IMG/VR virus record: IMGVR_UViG_3300040807_000319
Coordinates: 1 to 23,531 of that record
DNA: 23,531 bases
Origin: a virus
Strand: one strand, 5' to 3'
The notes under the pieces were generated by a model. That model ran no database searches, was not told the DNA's origin, and saw only the letters and a list, made by a program, of their open reading frames with translations. Both the position numbers and the translations under genes were made by a program. Shown piece after piece: positions 1 to 7,743 of this stretch (position 1 is its first letter; the number at the start of each line of letters is the position of its first letter).

Positions 1-2
1 GC

Positions 3-1865
3 TTAATGCGCGTATTCATGTCAACTGCTCGGCCTGTTGAGTTCATCCCCAAAGGCCCAGAGGATGTGGCTTTTGCCGAGCAGGCGACAGACTATATGCA
101 CTATGTGTTCAATCAGAATGACGGCTTTCGCGTTCTAAACGATGCATTCCATGACGCTCTGGTTAAAAAGCAAGGGATCGTGAAAGTCTATTGGGACACT
201 CGATACCGCACAGAAACTTACAGCTACACAGACCTAACGCAAGAAGAGCGTGATTACATCCTGTCTGACATGGGCATCTCAGTCATTGAAGAAACAATGA
301 CCATGACAGTTGAGATGGATCAGATGGGCATGGAAGTTGAGCTGCCAAGCTACTCGCTAAAAGTCAGCCGATCCATTCCAGAGGGCAAGCTGCGCATTGA
401 GAGCGTACCGCCAGAGGAGTTTTTCGTAAACTCGCAGGCTCGGACGCTAGAAGATGCTTACGTTGTCTGTCACCGCTCTGAGGTTCGTGTAGGTGAGCTT
501 GTAGAGATGGGCTACCCATTTGAGGAAGTCTATGATCTAGACAGCCTGTACGGCGCGTCAGACATATCTGAAGCAGAAGACATTGAGCGTCGTGGCTACT
601 CACAAGACGACTACGAGGATCAGTCAGGCGATCCAGCAATGCGCAACGTAGCCATTACTGAAGCCTATATGCGTTTGGACGTAGAAGGCACAGGCGTTCC
701 AGTTCTACACCGCTTTATCTGCGGTGGGTCAAACTACAAGCTGCTGGACTTTGATCGAGTAGACGAAGTGCCGTTTGCTGTGTTTGAGGTCGATCCAGAG
801 CCGCACACAATGTATGGCCGCTCACTTGCTGAGCTGATTATGGACGATCAAGACGCAGCTACATCAATCATTCGTGGCGTGCTTGATAACGTCGCCATGA
901 CAAACAACCCACGCATTGGGATCGTCGACGGCGCTGTCAATATTGACGATGTACTTAACAACGAAATTGGAGCCGTTGTGCGTATGCGTCAGGCTGGGGC
1001 AGTTCAAGACCTAGCAGTGCCATTCACAGCAGGGCAGACGCTGAGCGCATTGCAGTACATGGATGCGCTGGTTGAGCAGAAAACTGGAGTGACACAGAAT
1101 GTCGCACTAAATCCAGATGCCATGCAGTCAACCACTGCGGCAGGAGTTCAGGCAACAGTTGATGCAGCGGCTGCGCAGGTTGAGGTTATGGTTCGCAATC
1201 TGTCAGAGGGCATGCGTCGTATGTTCGGCCTACTACTGCGTCTGCATGTTAAGCACACAGACGAAGAACAACTGATGCGCATGAATGGACAGTTCGTGCC
1301 TGTTGATCCGCGTGTCTGGAACGCAGACATGGATGTGCAGGTGAATGTTGGCTTAGGCACTGGCAGAGAACAAGAAAAAGCTGCCGCGCTGCAAGGCGTC
1401 TTGCAAATCCAGCAACAAGTATATCAGAACTACGGCCCAATGAATGGGTTGGTTTCGCTGACAAACATTCGTAACACTCTGGCAGACGTTCTAGCCGCGT
1501 CAGGTGTTCGTAATGCAGAACGCTACTTTGCACCGATCACACCTGAGATTGAACAGCAGATGTTGATGTTGCAGCAGCAACAGCAGGCGCAGATGGCGCA
1601 GGGTCAGCCCGATCCGAATGCAGCATTCTTGCAGGCTGAGCAAATCAAGGCGCAAGCTAAGATGCAGTCTGATGCAATGAAAATGCAGTTGGATGCTCAG
1701 AAAGCTGCGGCAGAAGATGACCGCAAGCGTGACCAAATGGCCCAAGACCTTTTGGTTGATGCGGCTAAAATTTATGGTCAGTATGGCACAAACGTAGATG
1801 TTGCGCGGATCAAAGCCGAGCAAGACAAAGTGCGCCAAGTTGCAAACATTGCTAGAGGTCGGTGA
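3..1865 (+). CDS. Portal protein, P22/SU10-type, 5' truncated by window edge
   Basis: This is the portal that forms the dodecameric ring at the capsid vertex, through which DNA is packaged and ejected. The frame is open to the left edge (an in-frame Leu codon precedes the first ATG at 6). The first visible residues, MRVFMSTARPVEFIPKGPED followed by a segment containing AEQATDY and GIVKVYWD, match what I remember as roughly residues 70-130 of SU10/P22-type podophage portals. I infer that about 70 N-terminal residues lie outside the window and that the ATG at 6 is not the true start. The last 110 residues are Gln/Ala/Met-rich and helical with a poly-Gln run, as expected for the portal barrel. 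Scaffold and capsid genes follow directly, the standard head-module order. The family call is secure; the exact subfamily is not. Confidence 0.9.
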   Translation, partial: LMRVFMSTARPVEFIPKGPEDVAFAEQATDYMHYVFNQNDGFRVLNDAFHDALVKKQGIVKVYWDTRYRTETYSYTDLTQEERDYILSDMGISVIEETMTMTVEMDQMGMEVELPSYSLKVSRSIPEGKLRIESVPPEEFFVNSQARTLEDAYVVCHRSEVRVGELVEMGYPFEEVYDLDSLYGASDISEAEDIERRGYSQDDYEDQSGDPAMRNVAITEAYMRLDVEGTGVPVLHRFICGGSNYKLLDFDRVDEVPFAVFEVDPEPHTMYGRSLAELIMDDQDAATSIIRGVLDNVAMTNNPRIGIVDGAVNIDDVLNNEIGAVVRMRQAGAVQDLAVPFTAGQTLSALQYMDALVEQKTGVTQNVALNPDAMQSTTAAGVQATVDAAAAQVEVMVRNLSEGMRRMFGLLLRLHVKHTDEEQLMRMNGQFVPVDPRVWNADMDVQVNVGLGTGREQEKAAALQGVLQIQQQVYQNYGPMNGLVSLTNIRNTLADVLAASGVRNAERYFAPITPEIEQQMLMLQQQQQAQMAQGQPDPNAAFLQAEQIKAQAKMQSDAMKMQLDAQKAAAEDDRKRDQMAQDLLVDAAKIYGQYGTNVDVARIKAEQDKVRQVANIARGR

Positions 1866-2104
1866 GCGTGAGTACAGACATACGCATAAAGGCTGATGAG
1901 GCCAAAAGATTAAAGAACGACACTGCTTTCGGGCAGTTCGTTCAAGAGGTTCGTGAAAGCCAGATGATGGTTTTTGCAAACAGCGCAGCTCACGAAGTTG
2001 AGCGGCGTGAAGAGGCGCACGCAATCATTCGTGCGCTAAACCTGATCGAAGTGAACCTTGACGCCGCGATTGCGGCAGAGACACTTTTAGATCGTAAAAA
2101 ATAA
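1862..2104 (+). CDS. Small conserved head-module protein, function unknown
   Basis: An 80-residue, charged, mostly helical protein with no recognisable domain, Cys or membrane segment. It starts with GTG at 1862, overlapping the portal stop in a GTGA arrangement, so translation is probably coupled. A second GTG at 1868 could also serve, and AGAGG just upstream is a plausible ribosome site for either. It sits between portal and scaffold, a slot where podophages often carry a small protein of unknown role. I infer a structural or assembly function from position only. Confidence 0.75.
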   Translation: MSVSTDIRIKADEAKRLKNDTAFGQFVQEVRESQMMVFANSAAHEVERREEAHAIIRALNLIEVNLDAAIAAETLLDRKK

Positions 2105-2116
2105 GGAAGTAGCACC

Positions 2117-3088
2117 GTGGAAAATGCGACTACTATTGAGGAAGCAGTAAGCCTAATTACTGAACCGACTGAAGCCCCAGAAGCCGAGGCACCTGTTGAG
2201 CAGGCAGCCGAAGCAGAAGAGGTTGAGGTTATTGATGAACCAACTGAAGCAGAAGAGCCAACTCAAGAGTTTGAGAGCGATGATGACGATGTTGATTTAG
2301 ATGACGTTGAATTAGATACCACTCCAGAGATTGAAGCGACTGAGGAAACCAATTTCATCCCCGTTAAAGTAAACGGCAAAGAAGAAATGTGGACACTGGA
2401 TCAGTTGAAACAGTCGGCTGCGGGTCAGGGTTACATCAATCAACGCATGCAAGAAGTTGCGCAACTTGAAAAGCAAAACAAGGCACAAGCGCAACAATTA
2501 GCTGAGCAGCGACAGCAATTCCTGCAGCTGCAACAGACGACACAACAAATTGGTATGACGCCACCAAAACCTCCATCTAAGGAAATGTTCGATAGTGACC
2601 CCATTGGTTATATGGAAGCTAAAATGAACTATGATGAGCAAGTAGGGCAGTATAACCAACGTGTTGCACAAATAAAGCAACTACAGCAGCAGCAAAATGC
2701 AGCAGCTCAACAGCAGCGGGAAACCTACCTGCAAGAGCAAGCTAAACTTTTGCAGCAGCACATCCCTGAGATTGCCGATCCTGAAAAGGGCGACAAGCTC
2801 AAGGCTGACTTGATAAAAACTGGGTCACATTACGGATTTACTGAACAAGAAATTCAAGGTGTGACTGATGCGCGTTATGTGCGTGCATTGAACGATGCAA
2901 TGAAATGGCGTCGTTTGCAGGACAAGAAGTTGCAAGCAACCAAGGGCGAAGCCCCTAAGACTGTTGTGAAGGCTGGCGCTAAGCGTCGTGCAGGAGATGG
3001 TGAAGCTGCGGCTCGCAAGAAGCAGCAAGCTAAGCTGCGTAAATCTGGTCGGATTGAGGACGCCCTCAGTCTAATGATGAAGCCTTAA
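2117..3088 (+). CDS. Capsid scaffolding protein
   Basis: A 323-residue protein with the composition of a scaffold. It has a very acidic N-terminal 75 residues (runs of E and D with A/P). A short globular piece follows around residues 80-100 (FIPVKVNGKEEMWTLDQLK). Then come about 100 residues of Gln-rich coiled coil and a strongly basic C-terminus (residues about 275-323, K/R/A), which in P22-like scaffolds binds the coat. It starts with GTG at 2117, preceded by AAGGAAG at a good distance, and lies immediately upstream of the major capsid gene. It should line the procapsid and leave during maturation. The call rests on composition and gene order. Confidence 0.85.
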   Translation: MENATTIEEAVSLITEPTEAPEAEAPVEQAAEAEEVEVIDEPTEAEEPTQEFESDDDDVDLDDVELDTTPEIEATEETNFIPVKVNGKEEMWTLDQLKQSAAGQGYINQRMQEVAQLEKQNKAQAQQLAEQRQQFLQLQQTTQQIGMTPPKPPSKEMFDSDPIGYMEAKMNYDEQVGQYNQRVAQIKQLQQQQNAAAQQQRETYLQEQAKLLQQHIPEIADPEKGDKLKADLIKTGSHYGFTEQEIQGVTDARYVRALNDAMKWRRLQDKKLQATKGEAPKTVVKAGAKRRAGDGEAAARKKQQAKLRKSGRIEDALSLMMKP

Positions 3089-3104
3089 ACTGGAGTAAGA
3101 AACC

Positions 3105-4061
3105 ATGGCACAACCAACCAACACATTTGACAGCTACGATGCTGTCGGCATCCGTGAGGATTTGAGTGATATCATCACCAACATCTCACCAGAAGAAACA
3201 CCGTTCTACACTAAGTGTCGCAAAACATCTGCGTCAAACACTTTGGTTGAATGGCAAACTGATGCGTTACGCAGTTCTGCGGCCAATGCGCATATCGAAG
3301 GTGACGATACAGTTGCAGATGCGGCAACAGCTACATCTCGTCTGAACAACCGCACACAAATCTTCAAAAACGCTGTAACTGTTCCAGATACAGATGAAGG
3401 TTTGGACAAAGCGGGTCGTGCGCAAGAAATTGCGTATCAGACACTGAAGATCGCCAAAGAGCAAAAGTTGGACATCGAGAAAGCTCTTTTCGACAACAAC
3501 GCAAAAGTTGCGGGTTCTGCAACTGTTGCGCGTGAGCTTGCTGGTGCGCCTGCATGGTTGACATCAAACACAGACTTTGGTGCTAACGAAGGTGCAGACC
3601 CAACTGGTGACGGCACAGACGCTCGTACAGACGAAACAACAACATTGATCGCGTTCTCACAAGCACGCTTTGATGGTGTTATGCAGTCTATCTGGGAAAA
3701 CGGTGGCAACCCTGACACTGTATATCTATCAGCGTTCCAAATGAACGTTGCTCTAGGTTTCACAGGTAACAACAACCAGCGTTCATCAGTACAAGCTGGC
3801 GACGAGCGTGTTGTTAAGTCACTTGCAGTGTATGTAACTCCTTGGGGAACTATTGAGTTCATGCCTTCTCGTGAGAACCGTTCTCGTGACGTCTTCATCA
3901 TGCAAGACGACATGTGGGAAGTTGCAACACTTCGCCCAACTAAAAACATCGAGTTGGCGAAAACTGGCGATGCAACAAAGCGTCAGGTTGTAACTGAACT
4001 TACATTGTGCGCGAAGAACGAAGCTGCAAACGGCGGCGTGTTCGACAACACAACATCATAA
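3105..4061 (+). CDS. Major capsid protein, SU10-like (DUF5309) family
   Basis: A 318-residue protein that builds the icosahedral shell. The N-terminal pattern DLSDIITNISPEETPFYT, followed by a region on Trp/Thr residues for the E-loop, is typical of the HK97-fold coat family I know as DUF5309/SU10 major capsid protein. The middle (residues about 60-150) carries the long helix, and the C-terminal part has the usual short basic/aromatic strands (residues about 240-285). The start ATG at 3105 follows GGAGTAAG. A strong terminator lies 15 bases after the stop, so this gene can accumulate as the end of a transcript, as expected for the most abundant virion protein. Confidence 0.92.
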   Translation: MAQPTNTFDSYDAVGIREDLSDIITNISPEETPFYTKCRKTSASNTLVEWQTDALRSSAANAHIEGDDTVADAATATSRLNNRTQIFKNAVTVPDTDEGLDKAGRAQEIAYQTLKIAKEQKLDIEKALFDNNAKVAGSATVARELAGAPAWLTSNTDFGANEGADPTGDGTDARTDETTTLIAFSQARFDGVMQSIWENGGNPDTVYLSAFQMNVALGFTGNNNQRSSVQAGDERVVKSLAVYVTPWGTIEFMPSRENRSRDVFIMQDDMWEVATLRPTKNIELAKTGDATKRQVVTELTLCAKNEAANGGVFDNTTS

Positions 4062-4076
4062 CGTCATAACGTTATT

Positions 4077-4102
4077 AGAGGGGCTTAGCGGCCCCTCTTT
4101 TT
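4077..4102 (+). terminator. Rho-independent terminator after capsid gene
   Basis: A perfect 8-bp stem (AGAGGGGC with GCCCCTCT) closes a 6-base loop and is followed by a run of T (4098-4102). It lies directly after the major capsid stop and before the ribosome site of the next gene, so it separates the head transcript from the downstream small genes, probably partially. Confidence 0.93.
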
Positions 4103-4115
4103 AAAGGAGATTGCA

Positions 4116-4409
4116 ATGAGAGTTTTAGTTAAGTACCGCAGCATGTCCACATGTGCGGGTCGTGTTAAAAACGGTGATATTGTTGATCTGCCAGAAGCAG
4201 AAATAAAACGCATTTTAACAACTAAGCCAAATGCACTTGAAATTTTGCCAGAATTACCGACTGAAAAGCCTACGCCTAAAAAGCCTGTAGCAAAGAAAGC
4301 ACCAGCGAAGCGCAAGCGTGCGCGTAAGGCAGACGGTACGCTAAAGGCTGATGATCCATCCACACCAGATATCAATGAGGCATGGGAAGATGGCAAACAC
4401 CTCAACTAA
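4116..4409 (+). CDS. Small Lys-rich-linker protein, function unknown
   Basis: A 97-residue protein with a compact N-terminal 50 residues (VLVKYRSMSTCAGRVKNGDI, a small beta-type fold). A Lys/Pro/Ala linker follows (residues about 50-75), then an acidic tail with PSTPDINEAWEDGKH. The start ATG at 4116 follows AAAGGAG, just after the terminator. The next gene starts inside its 3' end (20-base overlap). Position after the capsid suggests a head-completion or decoration role, but I do not recognise a named family. Confidence 0.75.
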   Translation: MRVLVKYRSMSTCAGRVKNGDIVDLPEAEIKRILTTKPNALEILPELPTEKPTPKKPVAKKAPAKRKRARKADGTLKADDPSTPDINEAWEDGKHLN

Positions 4410-4692
4410 AATCAAAGAAAAAATATACGTTGATGGCGATCAAATCATTGTTAAGAAGACGCATGACGCAACAGTAGCTCTAAAAGACGCCGAGTATGCT
4501 CGGCAACGCACAGAGAACTCGTTTGCTTCCGATTACAAGCATGTCGGCAACGTGGACATGGCTATGCTAAATATTTGGCTAAAAGAGGCTGGAGTAGCAT
4601 GGACAGATACACAAGCAGTGAAAGATGTGATAAAAAGGAAGTTAATGAGTAACGAGTTCAAAAGCCTGCGCGTGTGGGAAGGTAGCTACTGA
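4390..4692 (+). CDS. Conserved small phage protein, head-to-tail region
   Basis: A 100-residue protein starting at the ATG at 4390 (MANTSTKIKEK). A longer reading from 4351 is possible but lacks a ribosome site, whereas GGGAAG precedes 4390. The second half (GNVDMAMLNIWLKEAGVAW and the following basic helix ending KSLRVWEGSY) has a pattern I remember from proteins of marine and alphaproteobacterial podophages. No function is known to me. Its stop overlaps the next start (TGATG), indicating translational coupling to the membrane-protein run that follows. Confidence 0.8.
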   Translation: MANTSTKIKEKIYVDGDQIIVKKTHDATVALKDAEYARQRTENSFASDYKHVGNVDMAMLNIWLKEAGVAWTDTQAVKDVIKRKLMSNEFKSLRVWEGSY

Positions 4693-4928
4693 TGGAAGTG
4701 AACTTTGAGATGATAAATGCTGTGATGCAATGGATCGTTTTGCCGATTGCTGGAGTTGTTGTTTATATGTTCAACAAGCAGAACAATCATCACACTGACA
4801 TAGCAGTTCTCAAGTCACTTCAAGAGGCCACTAAGACCTCACATGATCGTGAGATGAAAGAGATGAAAACAACTATCGCCGCAATATTCACCAAGCTCGA
4901 CAATATCGAGCAGGCTTTGCGCAAATAA
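4692..4928 (+). CDS. Single-pass membrane protein with coiled coil
   Basis: A 78-residue protein with one N-terminal membrane segment (residues about 10-27, VMQWIVLPIAGVVVYMF). A long charged amphipathic helix follows (residues about 35-78), ending LDNIEQALRK. This architecture resembles small XhlA- or antiholin-like proteins of phage lysis modules. Its place at the head of a run of membrane proteins leading to a holin and endolysin supports a lysis-related role, which remains an inference. It overlaps the upstream stop by one base. Confidence 0.78.
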   Translation: MEVNFEMINAVMQWIVLPIAGVVVYMFNKQNNHHTDIAVLKSLQEATKTSHDREMKEMKTTIAAIFTKLDNIEQALRK

Positions 4929-4940
4929 ATACGCAAACAG

Positions 4941-5081
4941 ATGGATCAAAAAGCAATCATATCAGTGCTTTTTGCAGCGGTCATGGGCCTAATAGGGTGG
5001 AACATTAAGACCACTAACGAATTACAATTATCAGTGCAAAGGCTGGAGATTATTCTGCTGAATGATGCTCTTGTGAAATGA
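4941..5081 (+). CDS. 46-residue membrane microprotein
   Basis: A 46-codon frame starting at ATG 4941 and ending TGA 5079-5081: a hydrophobic N-terminus (ISVLFAAVMGLIGWNI, residues about 7-22) followed by a short amphipathic helix (LQLSVQRLEIILLNDALVK). It ends two bases before the next start, so the three genes 4692-5550 form a tight series. Its layout mirrors the preceding protein (membrane segment, then heptad-like helix). It may pair with that protein or act as an antiholin or spanin component. The ribosome site is weak (no GGAG), so coupling to the upstream gene is likely. Confidence 0.65.
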   Translation: MDQKAIISVLFAAVMGLIGWNIKTTNELQLSVQRLEIILLNDALVK

Positions 5082-5082
5082 C

Positions 5083-5550
5083 ATGGCTATACTTGAGAGC
5101 ATTGCCGCTGCGAACGCCGCTTATTCGGTTATCAAAACTGCTCTTGGTAATGGTAAAGAGACTGCGGGCCTTATCGGCGCAGTGGGTAAGTTTCTTTCTG
5201 CGGAAGAAGATGTAAAAGAAGCCGTACAGAAAAAGAAGAACAGTCCACTTACTGCAATCGCTGGTGGCGCAGAGGGCGATTGGGAAGAGTTCCAAGCATT
5301 AGAACAAATACGCCAGAAACGCGCTGAACTCGAAAGCTATGTAAGACTATACTGCGAGCCAGGCACATGGCAACGCTGGCAGCAGTGGCAGCTAGAAGCT
5401 CGCAAGCAAAGGCAAGCTGCAAAGAGGGCTGCGCATGAGGCTCATCAGAAAAAGATGGAAATTATCGGTTATGCTGTTGCTGGGCTAGTCGCCTTTGGTG
5501 GCGTAATTTTGGCAATTTACTATTTAGGTGTATACATGGGGAAGTGGTAA
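5083..5550 (+). CDS. C-terminally membrane-anchored lysis-module protein
   Basis: A 155-residue protein. It has a small-residue-rich amphipathic N-terminus (residues 1-40). A polar helical middle follows (about 45-125) with a Trp/Gln segment (GTWQRWQQWQLEARKQRQAA). It ends in one strong C-terminal membrane segment (about 126-150, IIGYAVAGLVAFGGVILAIYY). Similar proteins occur between structural and lysin genes of marine phages, with no assigned role. Tail-anchor topology with a coiled coil would suit a lysis regulator or a membrane-piercing component; this is an inference. Confidence 0.75.
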   Translation: MAILESIAAANAAYSVIKTALGNGKETAGLIGAVGKFLSAEEDVKEAVQKKKNSPLTAIAGGAEGDWEEFQALEQIRQKRAELESYVRLYCEPGTWQRWQQWQLEARKQRQAAKRAAHEAHQKKMEIIGYAVAGLVAFGGVILAIYYLGVYMGKW

Positions 5551-5642
5551 ACAAGTACGTGGTGTATGACAGAGATGGAAAGGTCGTCATAATCACCAGC
5601 AATAAGAGGATTGCAGAACACTATGCCAGCAACAATAATTGA
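5544..5642 (+). CDS. Possible 32-residue microprotein
   Basis: A short frame beginning with GTG at 5544 (or GTG 5559) and ending TGA 5640-5642, reading through KYVVYDRDGKVVIITSNKRI. It overlaps the end of the previous gene and the start of the next. The peptide alternates strand-forming and charged residues like a small beta-hairpin protein and does not look random, and it fills an otherwise empty 70-base gap. No convincing ribosome site is positioned for 5544; GGGGAAG is about 14 bases from 5559. Low confidence. Confidence 0.35.
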   Translation: MVNKYVVYDRDGKVVIITSNKRIAEHYASNNN

Positions 5643-5823
5643 TGATTATAAAATATTCCCACGACTGATGATGTTAGTCGTGACGATCTTAACCTACCAA
5701 AGCGTCCACTGGTACATGTCCTTGCCTGACCCTACGAATGGCCAAGCGGGGCTTGTTAGCGTCTGTATGGGCGCTCTCACAGGCTGCTTTGGTATCTGGA
5801 TGAATAAGGAGGCCGCAAAATGA
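5623..5823 (+). CDS. Two-segment membrane protein, holin-like
   Basis: A 66-residue protein with two hydrophobic segments (residues about 13-30, LMMLVVTILTYQSVHW, and about 42-60, GLVSVCMGALTGCFGIWM) joined by a short polar turn, typical of small class II holins. The ATG at 5623 is preferred over a TTG at 5611 because AGAGGA (5605-5610) sits 12 bases ahead of the ATG but abuts the TTG. The stop overlaps the start of the GTA-type holin (ATGA), so the two may be a holin/antiholin pair. Confidence 0.75.
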   Translation: MPATIIDDYKIFPRLMMLVVTILTYQSVHWYMSLPDPTNGQAGLVSVCMGALTGCFGIWMNKEAAK

Positions 5824-6209
5824 TACAGGCTCTCATAGGCCCACTGACAGAGCTGGCAGGCGGTTGGCTAAAGGGCAAAGCAGATGCGCAAGCTGCGGCT
5901 GCTAATCTGAAGCTCGTTGAGGCAGAAGCCAAGGCGACAATAATGAAGTCGGCAGCTACGTCAGAGGCCGAATGGGAAAAGATTATGGCGCAGGGCAGTC
6001 AGTCGTCATGGAAAGACGAATGGCTGACTATACTGTTCTCTGTGCCGCTTGTGCTGTGTTTTACAGGCGAGTGGGGCCGTCAGACAGTCTCAGATGGCTT
6101 TGCCGCGCTAGAAAGTATGCCTGAGTGGTATCAGTACACGTTGGGCGTGATCGTAGCTGCCTCGTTTGGTGTACGATCAGCAACTAAGTTTTTCGGAGGG
6201 AAAAAATGA
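5820..6209 (+). CDS. Holin, GTA-type three-membrane-segment family
   Basis: A 129-residue protein matching, from memory, the 'holin of 3TMs, for gene-transfer release' family. It has an amphipathic N-terminus (ALIGPLTELAGGWLKGKADA) and an Ala/Glu-rich helix (residues about 25-60). A WKDEW motif then leads into a hydrophobic segment (LTILFSVPLVLCF). A second segment near the C-terminus (YTLGVIVAASFGVRSATKFF) is followed by Lys residues. Holins permeabilise the inner membrane so that the endolysin encoded by the next gene reaches peptidoglycan. It overlaps both neighbours by four bases, consistent with one lysis operon. Confidence 0.82.
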   Translation: MIQALIGPLTELAGGWLKGKADAQAAAANLKLVEAEAKATIMKSAATSEAEWEKIMAQGSQSSWKDEWLTILFSVPLVLCFTGEWGRQTVSDGFAALESMPEWYQYTLGVIVAASFGVRSATKFFGGKK

Positions 6210-6823
6210 GCGAAGCAATGAAAACGCTGCAAGCAAAGTGCGGAGCAACGCCAGACGGCGCATTCGGCCCCAACACTGCCAAAGCGATTATGAAGCACTA
6301 TGACTTTACCCCACTACGAGCTGCCCACATTCTGGGGCAGTGTTCGCACGAAAGTGCGGGGTTTAAGCGTACTAAAGAAAGTCTTTATTATAGTACTCCT
6401 GAGCGTATTCAAGCGGTCTGGCCGTCGCGCTTCCCGACAGTTGAGGATGCTGTGCCGTATATCAAGAATACCGCGAAGCTGGCAGGCAAGGTCTATGCTG
6501 GGCGCATGGGCAATGCCACAGAACAAGAAGCGGCAAAATTTTTGGGCAGAGGATTTGTCCAGCTCACCGGGCATAGCAACTATAAATCGTTTGCCACAGA
6601 CATGCGCCTTCCAGAAGTGCTGCAAGACCCATCACTGGTTGAGAATGAATACGCATTTGAAAGCGCGATCTGGTTCTTTGACAAAAACAAGCTGTGGGAC
6701 ATTGCCGACAAAGGCACAGATGTTGGAGTGATTGAGGATTTGACCAAGAGGATCAATGGCGGCAATCACGGTCTGTATGATCGGATTGAGCAGACGCAAA
6801 AGATTTACGGCTGGCTGTCTTAA
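6206..6823 (+). CDS. Endolysin, glycoside hydrolase family 19 (chitinase-like)
   Basis: A 205-residue peptidoglycan hydrolase. Residues 1-30 resemble a minimal peptidoglycan-binding repeat (GATPDGAFGPNTAKAI). From about residue 35 the GH19 domain follows. CSHESAGF contains the likely catalytic acid Glu49, and Glu58 in KESLYYS is the candidate second acid. GRGFVQLTG lies at 114-122 and the substrate-groove motif RINGGNHGL at 182-190. There is no signal peptide, so export depends on the holin encoded just upstream (4-base overlap). Its stop codon shares a TTAA with the convergent gene on the other strand. Confidence 0.93.
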   Translation: MSEAMKTLQAKCGATPDGAFGPNTAKAIMKHYDFTPLRAAHILGQCSHESAGFKRTKESLYYSTPERIQAVWPSRFPTVEDAVPYIKNTAKLAGKVYAGRMGNATEQEAAKFLGRGFVQLTGHSNYKSFATDMRLPEVLQDPSLVENEYAFESAIWFFDKNKLWDIADKGTDVGVIEDLTKRINGGNHGLYDRIEQTQKIYGWLS

Positions 6824-7020
6824 TCAATATCCATTGCGTCTGATCCGCGTTGGATCATGTCGGCATGCATATTTGAGCAGATGTTTAATAATGCAATGTA
6901 GGCACGAACAAGTGCCTCTTGCTCTTTGTCGCCTCTCATCCAACGATCTTGCGGCAAGCCGCGCTCTGCTCGTTCAACAATCTTGGCTGCGATTGTAAAA
7001 TACTCTGGTATGTCACTCAT
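6820..7020 (-). CDS. Small hypothetical protein, last gene of the leftward operon
   Basis: A 66-residue, helical, soluble protein (MSDIPEYFTIAAKIVERAER... ending GSDAMDID). The ATG at 7020 is chosen because GAGGGAG lies upstream at a proper distance on the minus strand; longer readings lack this. It overlaps the HNH gene by eight bases. Its stop overlaps that of the endolysin on the opposite strand within TTAA. I do not recognise a family. Confidence 0.7.
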   Translation of the reverse strand: MSDIPEYFTIAAKIVERAERGLPQDRWMRGDKEQEALVRAYIALLNICSNMHADMIQRGSDAMDID

Positions 7021-7366
7021 CTTTTTCTCCCTCTCTTTCAGTCCAATGATAGATGCGATGGCAGTTGGCGCAAAGCGGAATGCATTTTTCGGCCTCTTCA
7101 TATGCTTTCTTAATGCTCCCTCGCTGTAACAATTCACTAACCTTCTTATCGCCTGATGCGTCTGGGTGGTGGAAGTCTATAACTGCTGGGTGCTGTATTC
7201 CACAAAAAAAGCAGGCCAAGCCTGCTTTGTATTCTTGAAACTTATCGCGCTGCTCTTTCTTTCGCTTTTTCGTGCGCTCAAGAGTTTTCTCACGGTTCCG
7301 CTGATACCATTCAGCGCCGTACTCTTTCGCATGTTGTGCGCGCTTATCCTTGTCCTTGTAGGGCAA
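7013..7366 (-). CDS. HNH endonuclease, free-standing
   Basis: A 117-residue nuclease. Residues 1-45 are very basic and helical (DNA contact). Then CFFC (about residues 52-55) and CANCH near the C-terminus supply zinc ligands around the HNH core, whose catalytic part is IDFHHPDAS. It starts with TTG at 7366, which is supported by GAGGAG six to seven bases upstream. Possible roles are phage DNA packaging or recombination, or a selfish nicking enzyme; its small size and operon position do not decide between them. Confidence 0.85.
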   Translation of the reverse strand: MPYKDKDKRAQHAKEYGAEWYQRNREKTLERTKKRKKEQRDKFQEYKAGLACFFCGIQHPAVIDFHHPDASGDKKVSELLQRGSIKKAYEEAEKCIPLCANCHRIYHWTEREGEKDE

Positions 7367-7411
7367 GGGCGGCTCCTCTTGTATTGGCTAATTAAGAGCA
7401 TACCACAAAAG

Positions 7412-7630
7412 TCACTGGTTAGGGCGTAGCTTGGGCCGTATAGACTGCGACAATTTGTCAGTCCTGATGCACCACATATTAACGTCACCGTCTGCGTACA
7501 TGTATTCCGACATGTCCTCATTGTCGCGGATCATAACCTGACATGCCTCATAAGAGGGCAGCAGTATATACGACTGTATATCCATGCCTCTCACTGCGTA
7601 TTCAATGTAGAATGCTGTGAAAAACTCCAT
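7412..7630 (-). CDS. Small hypothetical protein
   Basis: A 72-residue acidic/aromatic protein (MEFFTAFYIEYAVRGMDIQS at the N-terminus, MWCIRTDKL near the end) that looks like a small beta-sheet fold. The start at 7630 is fixed by AGGGAG upstream on the minus strand. It is the fifth gene of the leftward operon. No family is recognised. Confidence 0.7.
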   Translation of the reverse strand: MEFFTAFYIEYAVRGMDIQSYILLPSYEACQVMIRDNEDMSEYMYADGDVNMWCIRTDKLSQSIRPKLRPNQ

Positions 7631-7663
7631 TGTACTCACTCCCTGTTTTGGTAAATTGTCGCG

Positions 7664-7743
7664 GTGGGCCGTGGTGCGCAATCAATTCGGTTTTGTTGGT
7701 TGCTACCTTTCCGCTTGTATCCCGACACTACAGCACGGCCCAC
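7664..7743. repeat. 10-bp inverted repeat bounding a non-coding spacer
   Basis: GTGGGCCGTG (7664-7673) and CACGGCCCAC (7734-7743) are perfect complements separated by 60 bases, filling most of the gap between two leftward genes (7631-7748). Folded, they would close an 80-base domain with a GC-rich stem. There is no poly-T after either arm, so this is not a classic terminator. It could be an mRNA-processing or stability structure, a small structured RNA or a protein-binding site. Confidence 0.5.

Noticed and set aside
1500-2024. Antisense frame of 174 codons across the portal end
   Set aside because: Its Leu/Cys/His-rich product is the reverse reading of Gln/Ala/Met codons; the sense strand holds two convincing genes.
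3437-3949. Antisense frame of 170 codons inside the capsid gene
   Set aside because: The product is Ser/Arg/Pro-rich with no recognisable motif and lies opposite a clear capsid gene.
5611-5622. TTG start at 5611 for the two-segment membrane protein
   Set aside because: The ribosome site AGAGGA directly abuts the TTG, leaving no spacing; the ATG at 5623 has a usable 12-base spacing.
7664-7743. tRNA or tmRNA gene
   Set aside because: The end stem is 10 bp, and no T-loop (GTTCRANTC), anticodon arm or D-loop pattern is present on either strand.
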